From NCBI GenBank assembly GCA_963777895.1, contig CAVZSF010000005.1:124001-188000 (forward strand): DNA of 64,000 nucleotides, in the 5' to 3' direction. This DNA is from UBA2241 sp963777895. GTDB lineage: Bacteria > Actinomycetota > Thermoleophilia > UBA2241. The notes beneath the pieces are model-generated. The model did no database searches. It was not told where the DNA came from and saw only the letters and a program-made list of their open reading frames with translations. The position numbers and the translations under genes were made by a program. The stretch's first letter is position 1. The number at the start of each line of letters is the position of its first letter. Below are positions 23,494 through 33,458 of the stretch, one piece after another.

Positions 23494-25226
23494 GTCGCAG
23501 GTCCCAGGAGCGAGAGACCAGCGAGGCCGAGGCTGCCGACACCGTCCTCACCAACGCGCGCGTCTACACGGTGAACGACGCGCAGCCATGGGCGGACACC
23601 GTGGCCATCCGCGGCGAGGAGATCGTCTACGTGGGCGCCAGCGGCGGCGGTGGCGGCGAACCGTTCGGGTTCCTTGTCGGCCCGACCACGAAGACGTTCG
23701 ACCTGGGCGGACGCCTCGTGATCCCCGGCATGGTCGACGCCCACGCGCACCCCGACTGGGTGACTCTGAGCGCCTGGCACGTGACCCTGCCGTGGACCGA
23801 CGACCTCAACGAGATCCTTGAGTTCGTCCGGCAGCACGCGGCGGAGCACCCCAGGGAGGAGGTGCCGTTCATCTACGCCGAGTACTACCCGAGTACGCTC
23901 TTCGACACGGAGGGGCCGAAGAAGGAGCTGATCGACGCCTACGTGTCCGACCGGCCCGTGCTCCTTCAGGACCACTCCGACCACTGCAGCTGGGTGAACT
24001 CGAAGATGCTAGAGCTGATGGGGATCGACAAGGGCACCCCCCTCCAGGTCGTCCCGGACGATCCTGCTCCCCAGTTCGTGCGCGACGCCGATGGTGAGCC
24101 CACCGGCTGGGTCACGGAGTACGCCTGGGAGCATTTCGCCGATGTGATGTACGAGGCGATCGGCTGGCATCCGCGCGCCGAGGTCACCCCCGAGATGCTC
24201 CGCGACTTCACGAGCTTTCTTTTCAGCAGGGGGGTGAGCGCGCTCTGGGACGCCATCGGCAGCGAGACCACCCTCGCCGCCGCGGCGGCCCTGGACGAGC
24301 AGGAGAAGCTCAACCTGTACTACCACGGCTCGAGGCGGTTCTTCTCCCTTGCCGACCTGCCCGAGAACATCGCCGTCCTCCGTGAGTGGGAGGAGAAGTA
24401 CGGGGGCAAGCACGTCCATCTCGACGCGATGAAGCTCTTCCTCGACGGGACGAACGAGATCGGCACGAGCGCCGTGATCGAGCCCTTCATCGTCTCCGAG
24501 GACGACTGCGGCGAGCTGCGCATGAGCGAGGATGATCTGACGGCCTGCCTGCTCATCCTCAACGAGGAGGGCCTCGACCTGCACATCCACCTCGTCGGCG
24601 ACCGCGCCTTCCGCACGGCGTGCAACGCCGTGGAGAGGGCGCGGTCGCAGCTCGGCGAGGCGTGGCGGATCCAGGTGACCCTCGCCCACTGCGAGCTCAT
24701 CGACCCGGCCGACATGCCGCGGGTCGCGGAGCTCGGCATCATCGTCAACTGGTCGGCTCACTGGTCGGGCGGCTACTTCAGCGCGCAGTCCCTCGAATGG
24801 CTGGGGCCCGAGCGCTTCGGCCGCATGTACCAGTTCAACCCGATCATCGAAAGCGGCGGCATCGTGTGCTTGAGCAGCGACGTGATCACGAAGTACGAGG
24901 CGCATCGCGGCGACCCCTTCTTCGGCATGCAGGTCGCCCATACGCGTGTCGACCCGGAGTTCCCCATCTATGCCGAGCGCCCCATTCGCGAGCCCGCGTC
25001 CGCCAAGCTCAGCCTCGCCGACCTCGTCAAGGGCTACACGCTCAACGCCGCGATCCAGCTGCGGCTGGACGACAGGATGGGCTCGATCGAGGTCGGCAAG
25101 CTCGCCAACATGGCGATCCTCAAGAAGGACCTGTTCAGCGTCCCCGAGGATCAGATCCGGGCCGTCGAGCCGGAGGCAGTGCTGTTCGAAGGCAGGGTCG
25201 TGTACGGCAGCCTCACGCTTCCGTGA
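23490..25226 (+). CDS. YtcJ-type metal-dependent amidohydrolase (tandem paralogue)
   Basis: A 578-residue enzyme of the same branch as its upstream neighbour. It has TNARVYTVND, H-x-H in MVDAHAHPDW, LDLHIHLVGDRAF, LAHCELIDPADM and the Asp in CLSSDVITK, then GSIEVGKLANMAIL. A Gly-rich stretch (ASGGGGGEP) in the N-terminal sandwich is unusual. The GTG start overlaps the preceding stop (GTGA). The two proteins are well diverged, so they probably have different substrates or successive steps. The DUF3237 gene follows after 60 bases. The gene is intact. Confidence 0.87.
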   Translation: MSRRSQERETSEAEAADTVLTNARVYTVNDAQPWADTVAIRGEEIVYVGASGGGGGEPFGFLVGPTTKTFDLGGRLVIPGMVDAHAHPDWVTLSAWHVTLPWTDDLNEILEFVRQHAAEHPREEVPFIYAEYYPSTLFDTEGPKKELIDAYVSDRPVLLQDHSDHCSWVNSKMLELMGIDKGTPLQVVPDDPAPQFVRDADGEPTGWVTEYAWEHFADVMYEAIGWHPRAEVTPEMLRDFTSFLFSRGVSALWDAIGSETTLAAAAALDEQEKLNLYYHGSRRFFSLADLPENIAVLREWEEKYGGKHVHLDAMKLFLDGTNEIGTSAVIEPFIVSEDDCGELRMSEDDLTACLLILNEEGLDLHIHLVGDRAFRTACNAVERARSQLGEAWRIQVTLAHCELIDPADMPRVAELGIIVNWSAHWSGGYFSAQSLEWLGPERFGRMYQFNPIIESGGIVCLSSDVITKYEAHRGDPFFGMQVAHTRVDPEFPIYAERPIREPASAKLSLADLVKGYTLNAAIQLRLDDRMGSIEVGKLANMAILKKDLFSVPEDQIRAVEPEAVLFEGRVVYGSLTLP

Positions 25227-25286
25227 TGGCCGTGAGATGCCTCGCAGGGGCCGCTGCACTGACGTTCACGTAGGGAGGACGGCAGG

Positions 25287-25763
25287 ATGACCGACATCGG
25301 GGAGGAGGGCCCGCGACTCAGGTTCGCCTTCGAGGCGCGCGTTACGATCGGGCAGGGGGAGCACGTCGGGCATGGCGCCGGGGATTCACTGGAGTTCGTG
25401 CCCATCACCGGAGGCACCGTCGACGGGCCTCGCCTTTGCGGGACGGTCGTGCCCGGAGGCGGGGACTGGTCGGTGCGCCGGGGTCCGACGGTCTACGAGC
25501 TCGATGCGCGCTACCTGATCCGGGCCGGCGATGGCAGCGTCATCGATATCGTCAACCGAGGGTTCTATCGGACCGAGACGGCGGAGGCGATGGAGCGGAT
25601 GGAGGCGGGCGAGGAGTTGGACGCGTCCGAGGTCTACTTCCGCACCTCGCCCGTGTTCCGCACGGACGCGCCGCAGCACCGCTGGCTCGCCGAGACCGTC
25701 TTCGTCGGGCTCGCCCGTGACGAGGACGGCCGGGTGTGCATCCGCTTCTACGAGGTGCTGTGA
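25287..25763 (+). CDS. DUF3237 family protein
   Basis: A 158-residue cytoplasmic protein matching the small beta-barrel DUF3237 family. The core is FAFEARVTIGQ, then FVPITGGTVDGPRLCGTVVP, GGDWSVRRGPTVYELDARY, and the late block YFRTSPVFRTDAPQHRWLAE. The last segment has the conserved F-x-T-x-P-x-F pattern with the family's YEV ending (RFYEVL). ATG at 25287 has AGGGAGGA upstream. Function is not established; family members often sit in catabolic operons beside amidohydrolases or dehydrogenases, as here. No catalytic residues can be named. Confidence 0.8.
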   Translation: MTDIGEEGPRLRFAFEARVTIGQGEHVGHGAGDSLEFVPITGGTVDGPRLCGTVVPGGGDWSVRRGPTVYELDARYLIRAGDGSVIDIVNRGFYRTETAEAMERMEAGEELDASEVYFRTSPVFRTDAPQHRWLAETVFVGLARDEDGRVCIRFYEVL

Positions 25764-25809
25764 GGCCGACGTGGCGATACGGTCCGGCGACCGGCCGACC
25801 GAGGAGGGG

Positions 25810-27261
25810 ATGACCGTGGGTACCGACGACCTGTGCTACCTGCCGGCGACCGAGGCCCTGCGCCTCTTCAGGGAGAGGAAGCTCTCGCCCGTCGAGCTCA
25901 TGGAGGCGGTCATCGCTCGCGCCGAGGCGGTGGAGCCGACCGTCAACGCGCTGTGCATCAAGTACTTCGAGGAGGCCCTCGAGGCGGCTCGCGCGGCCGA
26001 GGACGCGTACATGGGCCGCGGCGACCCGCCTCGGGCTCTCACCGGCATCCCGGTCGGCATCAAGGCCGAGATGCCGCTCGCCGGACAGCCCTGGTCGTCC
26101 GGCTCGCTGGCTCACAAGGACGAAGTCGCCACGATGACCGCGGTGGTCGGCGAGCGGATCATCGAGGCGGGCGCGATCGTGCACGCCCGCACGGCGACGC
26201 CCGAGTTCTCCTGTGCGGGGTTCACCCATTCACGCCTCTGGGGCGTCACCCGAAATCCGTGGAACCCGGAGTTCGGCGCGGGCGGTTCATCGGGCGGGTC
26301 CGGCGCCGCGCTGGCCAGCGGCACGGCCACCCTGGCGAGCGGGTCCGACATCGGCGGGTCCATCCGGCTCCCGGCCTCCTTCGACGGCGTGGTCGGCTTC
26401 AAGCCGCCCTTCGGCCGCGTGCCGGAAGACCCGCCGTACAATCGTGACCAGTACTGCCACGAAGGGCCGATGGCTCGGACCGTGGCCGACTGTGCCCTTC
26501 TGCAGAACGTGATCGCGGGCCCTGACCCGCGCGACCTGTCCTGCATTTCCCCGAAGCTCGAGATCCCCGAGAGGTCAGAGGGGATCGAGGGTATGAAGGC
26601 GGCGCTCGTCGTGGCCCCCGGCGACTACCCGATCGACCCGGAGGTGGCCGCCGCTACTCGGGCCGCCGGGGAGGCCTTCCGGGAGGCGGGCGCGCTCGTC
26701 GAAGAAGTGGCGCTGCCCATTGCCTGCCATGATGTCTACCTCGCCTCCTACATCCACTTCGGCGCCATCTTCGGTGCCGATATCGGCAAGGAGGTCGCGG
26801 CCCACCGCGAGCTGCTCACCCCGTACGCCATCAGCCTCGCGGAGGCCGCCACCGCCGCCCTGGAGCGGCACGGCTTCAGTCATGGACTCGAGCTGGAAGA
26901 CCGCATCCTGGACGCGATCGCCGCCGTCCTGACCGATCACGAGCTGCTCCTGCTTCCCACCGTGACGAGCAGGGGCCTTGTGGCCGGTGACGACTACGTA
27001 GGCCGCGGCCCCGTCGTGGGCGGCGTCGAGCTGGAGGACCACTTCTTCACCTTCCTCACGCCGCTCTTCAACATCGCCAGCCGCTGCCCCGTGCTCAACG
27101 TGCCGTCGGGTTTCTCGGACAACGGCGTGCCGACCGGCCTGCAGATCGTGGGCCGGCCGTACGACGACGTGACCGTGTTCCGCGCGGGCGCCGCCTTCGA
27201 GCGCCTGCGCCCGTGGCTGGACGTTCCGAGACGCCGCCCGCTGCGGAGCGCCTTGCGCTAG
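25810..27261 (+). CDS. Amidase signature family hydrolase
   Basis: A 483-residue amidase with the Ser-cisSer-Lys triad. The Lys is in GIPVGIKAEMPLAG, the cis-Ser is in the Gly/Ser-rich GAGGSSGGSGAALASG, and the nucleophile Ser is in GSDIGGSIRLPASF. It hydrolyses a carboxamide to an acid and ammonia or an amine. Two starts are possible. ATG at 25810 abuts GAGGAGGGG, whereas GTG at 25816 has that site at the usual six-base distance and may be the true start. It is the last gene of the run that begins at 14472, and 54 bases separate it from the convergent MMPL gene. It is not GatA because no gatB or gatC is adjacent. Confidence 0.9.
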   Translation: MTVGTDDLCYLPATEALRLFRERKLSPVELMEAVIARAEAVEPTVNALCIKYFEEALEAARAAEDAYMGRGDPPRALTGIPVGIKAEMPLAGQPWSSGSLAHKDEVATMTAVVGERIIEAGAIVHARTATPEFSCAGFTHSRLWGVTRNPWNPEFGAGGSSGGSGAALASGTATLASGSDIGGSIRLPASFDGVVGFKPPFGRVPEDPPYNRDQYCHEGPMARTVADCALLQNVIAGPDPRDLSCISPKLEIPERSEGIEGMKAALVVAPGDYPIDPEVAAATRAAGEAFREAGALVEEVALPIACHDVYLASYIHFGAIFGADIGKEVAAHRELLTPYAISLAEAATAALERHGFSHGLELEDRILDAIAAVLTDHELLLLPTVTSRGLVAGDDYVGRGPVVGGVELEDHFFTFLTPLFNIASRCPVLNVPSGFSDNGVPTGLQIVGRPYDDVTVFRAGAAFERLRPWLDVPRRRPLRSALR

Positions 27262-27315
27262 CCTCGAGCGCCGGACCGCCCGGCGCCGAATCCTGGCGGG
27301 CCGTACGTCCCGGCT

Positions 27316-29755
27316 TTACGCGGCGTGCTCGTCCGACTCCGCCGGTATCTCACCCGCCCCAGTCTCGTCCTCTGGGTGGTCCGCACGCGCGAAGGCCGTC
27401 TGGACGCCGGGCGTGAAGCCGGGCGGGGCGGCCCCAGGGCTGCGCGGTGTCGACGCGGCGACGGGCGTCTCCGGCGCGCCCCAGCCGGGCCGGCCGCCGC
27501 GGCCGGGCCCCTCGGGCCCGCCCTGCGGCGGCCCCGCCGGCGCCGGCGCGCCTTCCACGCTCAACTGCGGCAGCCACTCGAGCCAGTGCGGCAGGTACCA
27601 GTTCCAGCTTGCCCGAGCAGGCTTCATCGCCGACGGCACGATCAGGATGCGCACGATGGTCGCGTCGAGCAGCACGGCGACGGCCAGGCCGAAGCCCATC
27701 TGCTGGAACATCACGAGGTCGCCGCTGGCGAAGCCGGCGAACACGGCGACCATGATCAGGGCGGCTCCGGTGATGATGCCGGCGGTCGAGCCGATGCCGG
27801 AGGCGACCGCCGCCGTCGTGTCGCCCGTCCGCAGTCGTAGTCCTCCTTGATGCGGCTCAGCAGGAAGACCTGGTAGTCCATCGAGAGGCCGAAGAGCATG
27901 CGAGAAGAGGAAGAGCGGCACCCACTGCTCGATGACGTCCACCTGCTGGAAGCCGAGCAGGCCGGCGCCCCAGCCTTTCTGCGAGACCAGCGTCACGAGG
28001 CCGTAGGCCGCGCCCACGCTCAGCAGGTTCATGACGATCGCCGTTGCCGGGATCACCACCGACCGGAAGGCGATCATCAGCAGGACGAAGCTCGAGCGCC
28101 AGCACGAGGCGCGATCACGAACGGGAAGTGCAGTCGACGATGTCGATGTAGTCGACGTTGCCCGCCGTGTCGCCGGTCACGTAGACGCTTGCGCCGCTGC
28201 CGGCGAAGGCGGGCGGGATGAGGTCGGCGCGCAGGTCGCGGACCTGTGTCGAGGGCGAGGTCGCGTGGAGGCTGCGTCGACCGGGACGCTGACGAGCGTG
28301 AGGTCGCCGGCCGTGTCCGTCGCGACCTGGGGTCGGTCCGAAGGTCTTGTCCTCGGCCAGCGCCGTCTGCGGCCGCTGCATCGCGTCCTTGACGGGCGCG
28401 GCGCCGACAGCGCCGTCGACGACGATCTGCACCGGGGCTGACGGCGCCGGCCGAGAACTGCTCGTCGAGCACGACGAAGCCCTGCTTCGACTCGAAGTCG
28501 TCGGGCAGCGTCTCGACACCCGACACACCGGTGCTTCATGCCAGAGCGCGGCGCGGCGGCGAGCAGCAGGACGCCGGCCCCGATCGCCAGGGCGATCGCC
28601 GGCCGGCGCATGGCGCGCCGCGAGAGGCGTGCCAGCGGGTTGACGCGGCCGTCGGCACGCGCGTCGAGCAGGCGCCGGCCCAGGTACGGCACGCGCAGGC
28701 GGTCGATGCTTGTCGCCGAGCAGGCTGAGGACCGCCGGCAGCAGCGTCAGCGCCGCGACGACCGCCATCGTCACGACGAGGATCGCGCCGATCGCCAGGC
28801 TCGCGAAGATGTTGGTCGGCACGATGAGCATGCCGAGCAGCGCGAGCACCACCGTCATCGCCGCTGAAGAAGACGGCCCTGGCTCGCCGTGCCGCCGGTC
28901 ACCGTGAGGGCGTCCACCTTGTCCCGCCCGGCTGAGCCGTTCCTCGCGGTAGCGCGAGACGATGAACAGCGAGTAGTCGATGCCCGTCGCCAGCCCCATC
29001 ATGCTGATCACGTTGACGGCGAAGACCGAGACGTCGAAGCCCTGCGCCGAGGACCGCGGTCAGCGCGATCGCGAACGTGATGGCGATGAGGCTGAGGAAG
29101 ATCGGCAGGGAGGCCGCGACGAGCGTGCCGAAGACGAGCAGCAGGATGATGAGCGCGATCGGCACGCCGATGCCCTCGCCCTGGCGCAGGTCGTGCTCGG
29201 CCGTCTGGCTGAAGTCGCTGGAGATGCTGGCCGTGCCGGTGACGAGCGTCTCGAAGCCGTCGCGGCCGTTCGCCTCGTGCACGACGGCGTGCACCTTGTC
29301 GATGTTCTTCTCGGCGGTGAGTCACGTCGCCGGCCATGACGACCGGCAGGATCGTCGTGCGCCCGTCGGCGGCGATCAGCGTCTCGTCGCCGCCCTGCCA
29401 GGCGCTGCGCGACGCCGTCGACCACGCCGGGGCCGAGCGCGGCGATGTCGGCCTGCAGGTCGAGGACGAAGGCCTTGAACGCCGGGTCGCTCGGCGGTCG
29501 TGCGTCTGCGAGCGCACGATCACGACCTCGTTGGCCTTGATCGGCATGTCCATGCGCTCGGCGAGCAGGTCGCGGCCGACCTGCGAGTCCGGGTCGCCGA
29601 GGAAGCTGTACTGCGCGGTGAGCGCGCCCGGAGCAGGACGGTGACGATGATGGCGACGGCGGCGACGAGCGCGACGGCCCCAGAGGCCGAGCGTGCGCCA
29701 CGGGTGCCGGGCGGCGGCTCGCGCCAGCGCCGAGGAGGAGAGCCGTGACTGTCAT
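27316..29755 (-). CDS. MMPL/RND family membrane transporter (heavily frameshifted)
   Basis: Transporter of the MmpL/YdfJ type, about 800 residues with two repeats of a helix, an extracytoplasmic loop and five more helices. The N-terminus MTVTALL...LARAAARHPWRT leads to helix 1. Repeat 1 contains GVPIALIILLLVFGTLVAAS and ISMMGLATGIDYSLFIVSRY, a typical proton-relay region. Repeat 2 contains VLLMIAFRSVVIPATAIVMN, LSMDYQVFLLSRIKED and MFQQMGFGLAVAVLLDATIV. The C-terminal tail is long, Pro/Gly/Ala-rich and cytoplasmic. More than ten frame changes are scattered from 27840 to 29740. The cargo is unknown; relatives export lipids, siderophores or drugs. GAGGGG precedes the ATG. Confidence 0.85.
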
Positions 29756-29963
29756 GACGTGAGACCCCTCGGTGACGTTGCGGTCCGTCCGCAAGGAACA
29801 GGAGGAGCCTAGTCCTGTATGCACGCCAGTTTGCCCCGTGGCGCCAGCCGGTAGAAACCGATGCTGCCGGTCGGGTTTGCCGTCGCCCGCCGGCCCACCC
29901 GCTGTCTTCGTCGCCAACGGCCTCGCCTAGGCCTCCGCCGACGTCGCGGCTGACGGAGCGTTC

Positions 29964-30500
29964 ATGGACCACCACGCCGTCCTCACCGCCATCGGCGCCG
30001 ACCGGCCCGGCCTCGTCGACGAGGTCTCGGCCTACGTGCTCGAGCGCGGCGGCAACCTCGAGGACAGCCGCATGGTGAACCTGCACGGGCAGTTCGCCAT
30101 GATGCTGCTCGTCTCCGGGGACGAGGACGCGATCGACCGGCTGACGGGACGATCTCGCGGCGCTTGCAGGACAGGCGAGCGCGATCCACGCCGACCTCGT
30201 GGCCGGCCGACATGAGCGCCGGCGCGGCTCCGCGCCGGGCCGGCGATCCCTTACCGGCTGACGACGTCGGCGATGGACCACCCGGGCCTCGTGCAGTCGG
30301 TCGCCCACGTCCTGCGCGAGCTCGGCGTCAACATCGAGAGCGCCGAGACGACGCTGCACCAGGCGCCGATCACGGGGACGCCGCTCTTCGAGATGGAGCT
30401 CGTCGTGGCGGTGCCGGCCGAGACACCGCGTCGCGAAGCTGCGCGAGGCCGTCGGCGCGGCCTGCGACGAGCTCAACATCGACTGGCAGCTGACGGCGCT
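29964..30500 (+). CDS. Tandem ACT-domain protein, GcvR-like (frameshifted)
   Basis: A small protein of about 180 residues with two ACT domains. The first is VLTAIGADRPGLVDEVSAYV with GGNLEDSRM. The second is SAMDHPGLVQSVAHVLRELG with VNIESAETT and a C-terminal ELNIDWQLTAL. This two-ACT layout matches the glycine cleavage system regulator GcvR and related amino-acid sensors, which bind amino acids and other proteins rather than DNA. Frame changes occur near 30145, 30205 and 30425. The stop is not resolved and must lie close to the end of the convergent gene at 30502. No glycine cleavage genes are in the window, so the ligand is open. Confidence 0.75.
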
Positions 30501-30501
30501 G

Positions 30502-32326
30502 CTACGCGCTCGGCGTCGCCGGCGCCGGCGGCCGAGTCGGCGATTCTCGCCGAGCAGTCGTGCCGCCGTCGTCCGAGCCGGCGCCGGCGCAGCTCCGGCC
30601 GAGCAGGCGCGCCGCCTCGTCGACGGCGAAGGCCGGCCAGGCGACCGGGCGGCCGTCCGCGCGGGCGGTCACGCCCGCGCCGGGCCGCCCGACCGCGCCG
30701 ATGTCGGCGGCCGCGATGCCGGCGTACGCGCAGGGCGTCGACGCAGGGCGGCGGCCTCTTGCCGGCGCGCAGCAGATCAGCAGGCTGCCCGAGCCGATCA
30801 GGCCGAGCGGGTCGGCGTCGAGCAGGTCGCAGAGGCGCGCGGTCTCGGCGTAGACGGGGACGGCGTCGCGATCGACGGCGACCTGGCGGCCCGCAGGCGA
30901 CGCCGAGCTCGACGAGCGGCCGTCGCCAGGCCGCCCTCGGTGACGTCGTGCATGGCGCGCACGCCGGCGAAGCCCGCGGCGATGCGCGCCTCGGGCACGA
31001 CGCTCAGACGCTCGGCGAAGGCGCGGCAGCGGGCGAGCTCCGGCTCGCTCATGCCGAGCGCGAGCAGGCGCTCGCCGAGCTCCGTCGCGAGCAGCGCCGT
31101 GCCTTCGACGGCGACCGCCTTCGTCAGCAGGATGCGGTCGCCCTCGCGCGCGCCGCGCTTGTCGCGCAGGTCGGCGCGGCGCAGCACGCCGAGCATCGTG
31201 CCCGAGACGACGGGCTGCGTGACGGCGGCGGTGATCTCGGTGTGGCCGCCGATCGACGGCGATGCCCTGCTCGCGGCACGCCGCCGGCGATGTCGCCGAG
31301 CAGGCGCAGCGCCTCGGAGCCGGTCGTGCCCGGCGGGCAGCAGGACGGTCGTGAGCAGCCAGCGGGGCTCGGCGCCCGAGGTGGCGATGTCGTTGGCGTT
31401 GACGGTGACGGCGTAGCGGCCGAGGTCGCGAGCTCGTCAGCGTGATCGGGTCGCCGTGCGCGACGAGGACCTCGTCGCCGGCGACGTCGAGGGCGGCGAC
31501 GTCCTCGCCGAGGCGCGGCGCCGACGCAGCACGGCCGGGTCGGTCGGCGTCGAGGTCGCCGAGGTAGCCGGCGAGCAGGTCGACGGGCAGCTTGCCCTGC
31601 GGCAGCGGCAGGCCGAGGCGGACGACGTCGTCGAGCTCGTCGCAGCGAGTCGATGACGAAGTCGCAGGCGCCTCGTCGGGGCAGCGCCGGCTCCGAGGTC
31701 GGCCCGACGTCGGCGGCGACCGGCCGGCCCTCGGGCCTCGGCCGGCCCGCGTCCGGCGTCGCGCTCGCCGTTGGTGAGGAACGCGGTGACGGCGCCGGCC
31801 GCGCGCCCGGCGAGCGCGTCGAGGATGAAGTCGCCGACGACGAGGACGCGCGCCGGGTCGACGCCCATCGCTGCCGCCGCGCCGAGCACGCCGTCGGGCG
31901 CCGGCTTGGGCGGGTACGGGTCGTCGCGCGTGACGATGACGTCGAAGTCGGCGGCGTCGAGGGCGTCGAAGTCGCTCCAGGGCGCGGTCGATCGCCGGGC
32001 GGCCGTTGCGCGTGATGACGCCGACCTTGAGGCCGTGCCGGCGCACGCTGCCGCACGGCCTCCTCGGCCCCGGCGTTGGGCCGCGCCTGGGCCGCCCCCT
32101 CCAGCTCGAAGCGCTCCAGCGCCGCCGAACGCCGCTCGCGCCGCTCGCCCGGCGGCAGCGCCTCGATGAACTCGAGCACGTAGCGCGTCGGGCGGGCAGC
32201 CGACCTCGCGCTTGATGGCGGCGAAGTCGAGCGCCGTCGGGCCGCGTCAGCGTGCCGTCGAAGTCGAACAGGACCGCCTCGAGGCGGAACGGGCGGGCGG
32301 TCAGGGCGGGTGTCCATCGCCGACAT
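30502..32326 (-). CDS. HAD-family phosphatase fused to PurM/HypE-like AIR synthase-related domain (heavily frameshifted)
   Basis: About 600 residues. The N-terminal half is a HAD hydrolase with motif I VLFDFDGTLT, motif II GVITRNGRPA, the Lys in PPKPAPD and motif IV VLVVGDFILD. The C-terminal half is an AIR synthase-related (PurM/HypE/ThiL/SelD) ATP-binding fold. It has PLPQGKLPVDLLAGYL, GEDVAALDVAGDEVLVAHGD, VTVNANDIATSGAEPRWLLT, GGHTEIT and AMHDVTEGG. Around 31600-31660 I find neither a stop nor an ATG/GTG in the fitting frame between the two parts, so they appear to be one polypeptide. At least ten frame changes obscure this. A phosphorylated small molecule is a plausible substrate; none can be named. 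Confidence 0.65.
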
Positions 32327-32345
32327 CTATCGGCCCGCCGGCTTC

Positions 32346-32669
32346 CTACTCGATCGTGACGGCCGTCCCGCTGACGCTCACCATGAGCATGCTGCCGCTC
32401 TGCCCACCGTCTCGTAGTCGAGGTCGACGGCGATGATCGGCGTTGGCGCCCGAGCGCCGCTGCGGCCTCGTCATCTCCTGCAGGGCGATCTCCTTGGCCT
32501 TGCTTGAAGCTCCTTCTCGTAGGCGGCCGAGCGTCCGCCGACGATGTCGCGGATGCCGGCGAACACGTCCTTGAAGACGTTGGCGCCCAGGATCGCGTCG
32601 CCGCTGACGATGCCGTGGTAGGCGGTGATGCGGCTTGCCCTCGACGGTCGGCCCGGTGGTGATGAGCAT
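32346..32669 (-). CDS. YbjQ/UPF0145 (DUF74) family protein (frameshifted)
   Basis: A protein of about 107 residues from the YbjQ family, which forms pentameric beta-rich rings of unknown function. The N-terminus MLITTGPTVEG and the central SGDAILGANVFKDVFAGIRD are diagnostic, followed by GGRSAAYEKELQ and EMTRPQRRSGANA. The C-terminus SMLMVSVSGTAVTIE completes the fold. Frame changes lie near 32635, 32505, 32445 and 32405. AGGAGG lies five bases before the ATG. Family members are sometimes called heavy-metal binding, but no metal-binding cysteines are seen here. Confidence 0.85.
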   Translation of the reverse strand: MLITTGPTVEGKPHHRLPRHRQRRRDPGRQRLQGRVRRHPRHRRRTLGRLREGASSKAKEIALQEMTRPQRRSGANADHRRRPRLRDGGQSGSMLMVSVSGTAVTIE

Positions 32670-32840
32670 GGCGACCTCCTCAGACGTGTGTCGGGTGCCG
32701 TGCAGCACGGTCTCACGAGCCGCGGATGCGGGGCCGCCGCGAGGCAGGCCCCGAAGATTGAGGCCGCGACTCGCTCGCGACTGCCCGATGGACACTGTGG
32801 TCCCGCACGCTCGGAGCGGCGAGCCGTGATACCCGCGCCC

Positions 32841-33458
32841 ATGCTGAACGAAGCCGCGACGGAGCAGGCGACGCAGCCGCGCAGCCGCGCTCGCGCACCC
32901 TGATCGAGTACGCGCGTGACGGTCGTCGTCGCGATCGTCATCGCGCTCGTCGTGCAGGCCTACGTCGTCAAGCCGTACCGGGTGCCGACGCCGTCGATGG
33001 CGAACACGGTGCGCGCCGGCGACCGCGTGCTCATCGACCGCGTGCTGTACGGCCACCGCGACATCGAACGCGGCGACATCGTCGTGTTCCGCGGCGGCGC
33101 CGCGGTCGACAACCAGGTCCTGCTCAAGCGCGTCGTCGGGCTGCCGGGCGACGTGCTCTCGATCGAGGACGGGCACCTGCTGGTGAACGGCGTCCCCGCC
33201 GACGAGGGCTACGTCCGCCGCAGTGGGCGGCGCCCCGGAGACCGACCCAGCCGGGTCCGGGCGGTCCCGGACGCACCCTGGTCGCTGCAGACGCCCTACA
33301 CGGTGCCCGACGGCTTCTACTACGTGCTCGGCGACAACCGCACCGACAGCTTCGACAGCCGGTTCTGGGGACCGGTCGCGCGCGAGGCGATCATCGGCCG
33401 GGCGATGGCCGTCTACTGGCCCATCCCCGGCATCCGCCCTGACTGCGCTCGGCACTAG
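32841..33458 (+). CDS. lepB: Signal peptidase I
   Basis: Membrane-anchored serine protease that removes signal peptides from Sec and Tat substrates, about 205 residues. A short cytoplasmic N-terminus is followed by one membrane helix (VVVAIVIALVVQAYVV). The catalytic Ser is in PTPSMANTV (about residue 52) and the general-base Lys in VLLKRVVGLPGD (about residue 96). The box GFYYVLGDNRTDSFDSRFWG is the family C-terminal signature. A frame change lies near 32898, within the N-terminal segment. Its stop codon overlaps the stop of the convergent metallopeptidase gene in the shared bases CTAG. Confidence 0.92.
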
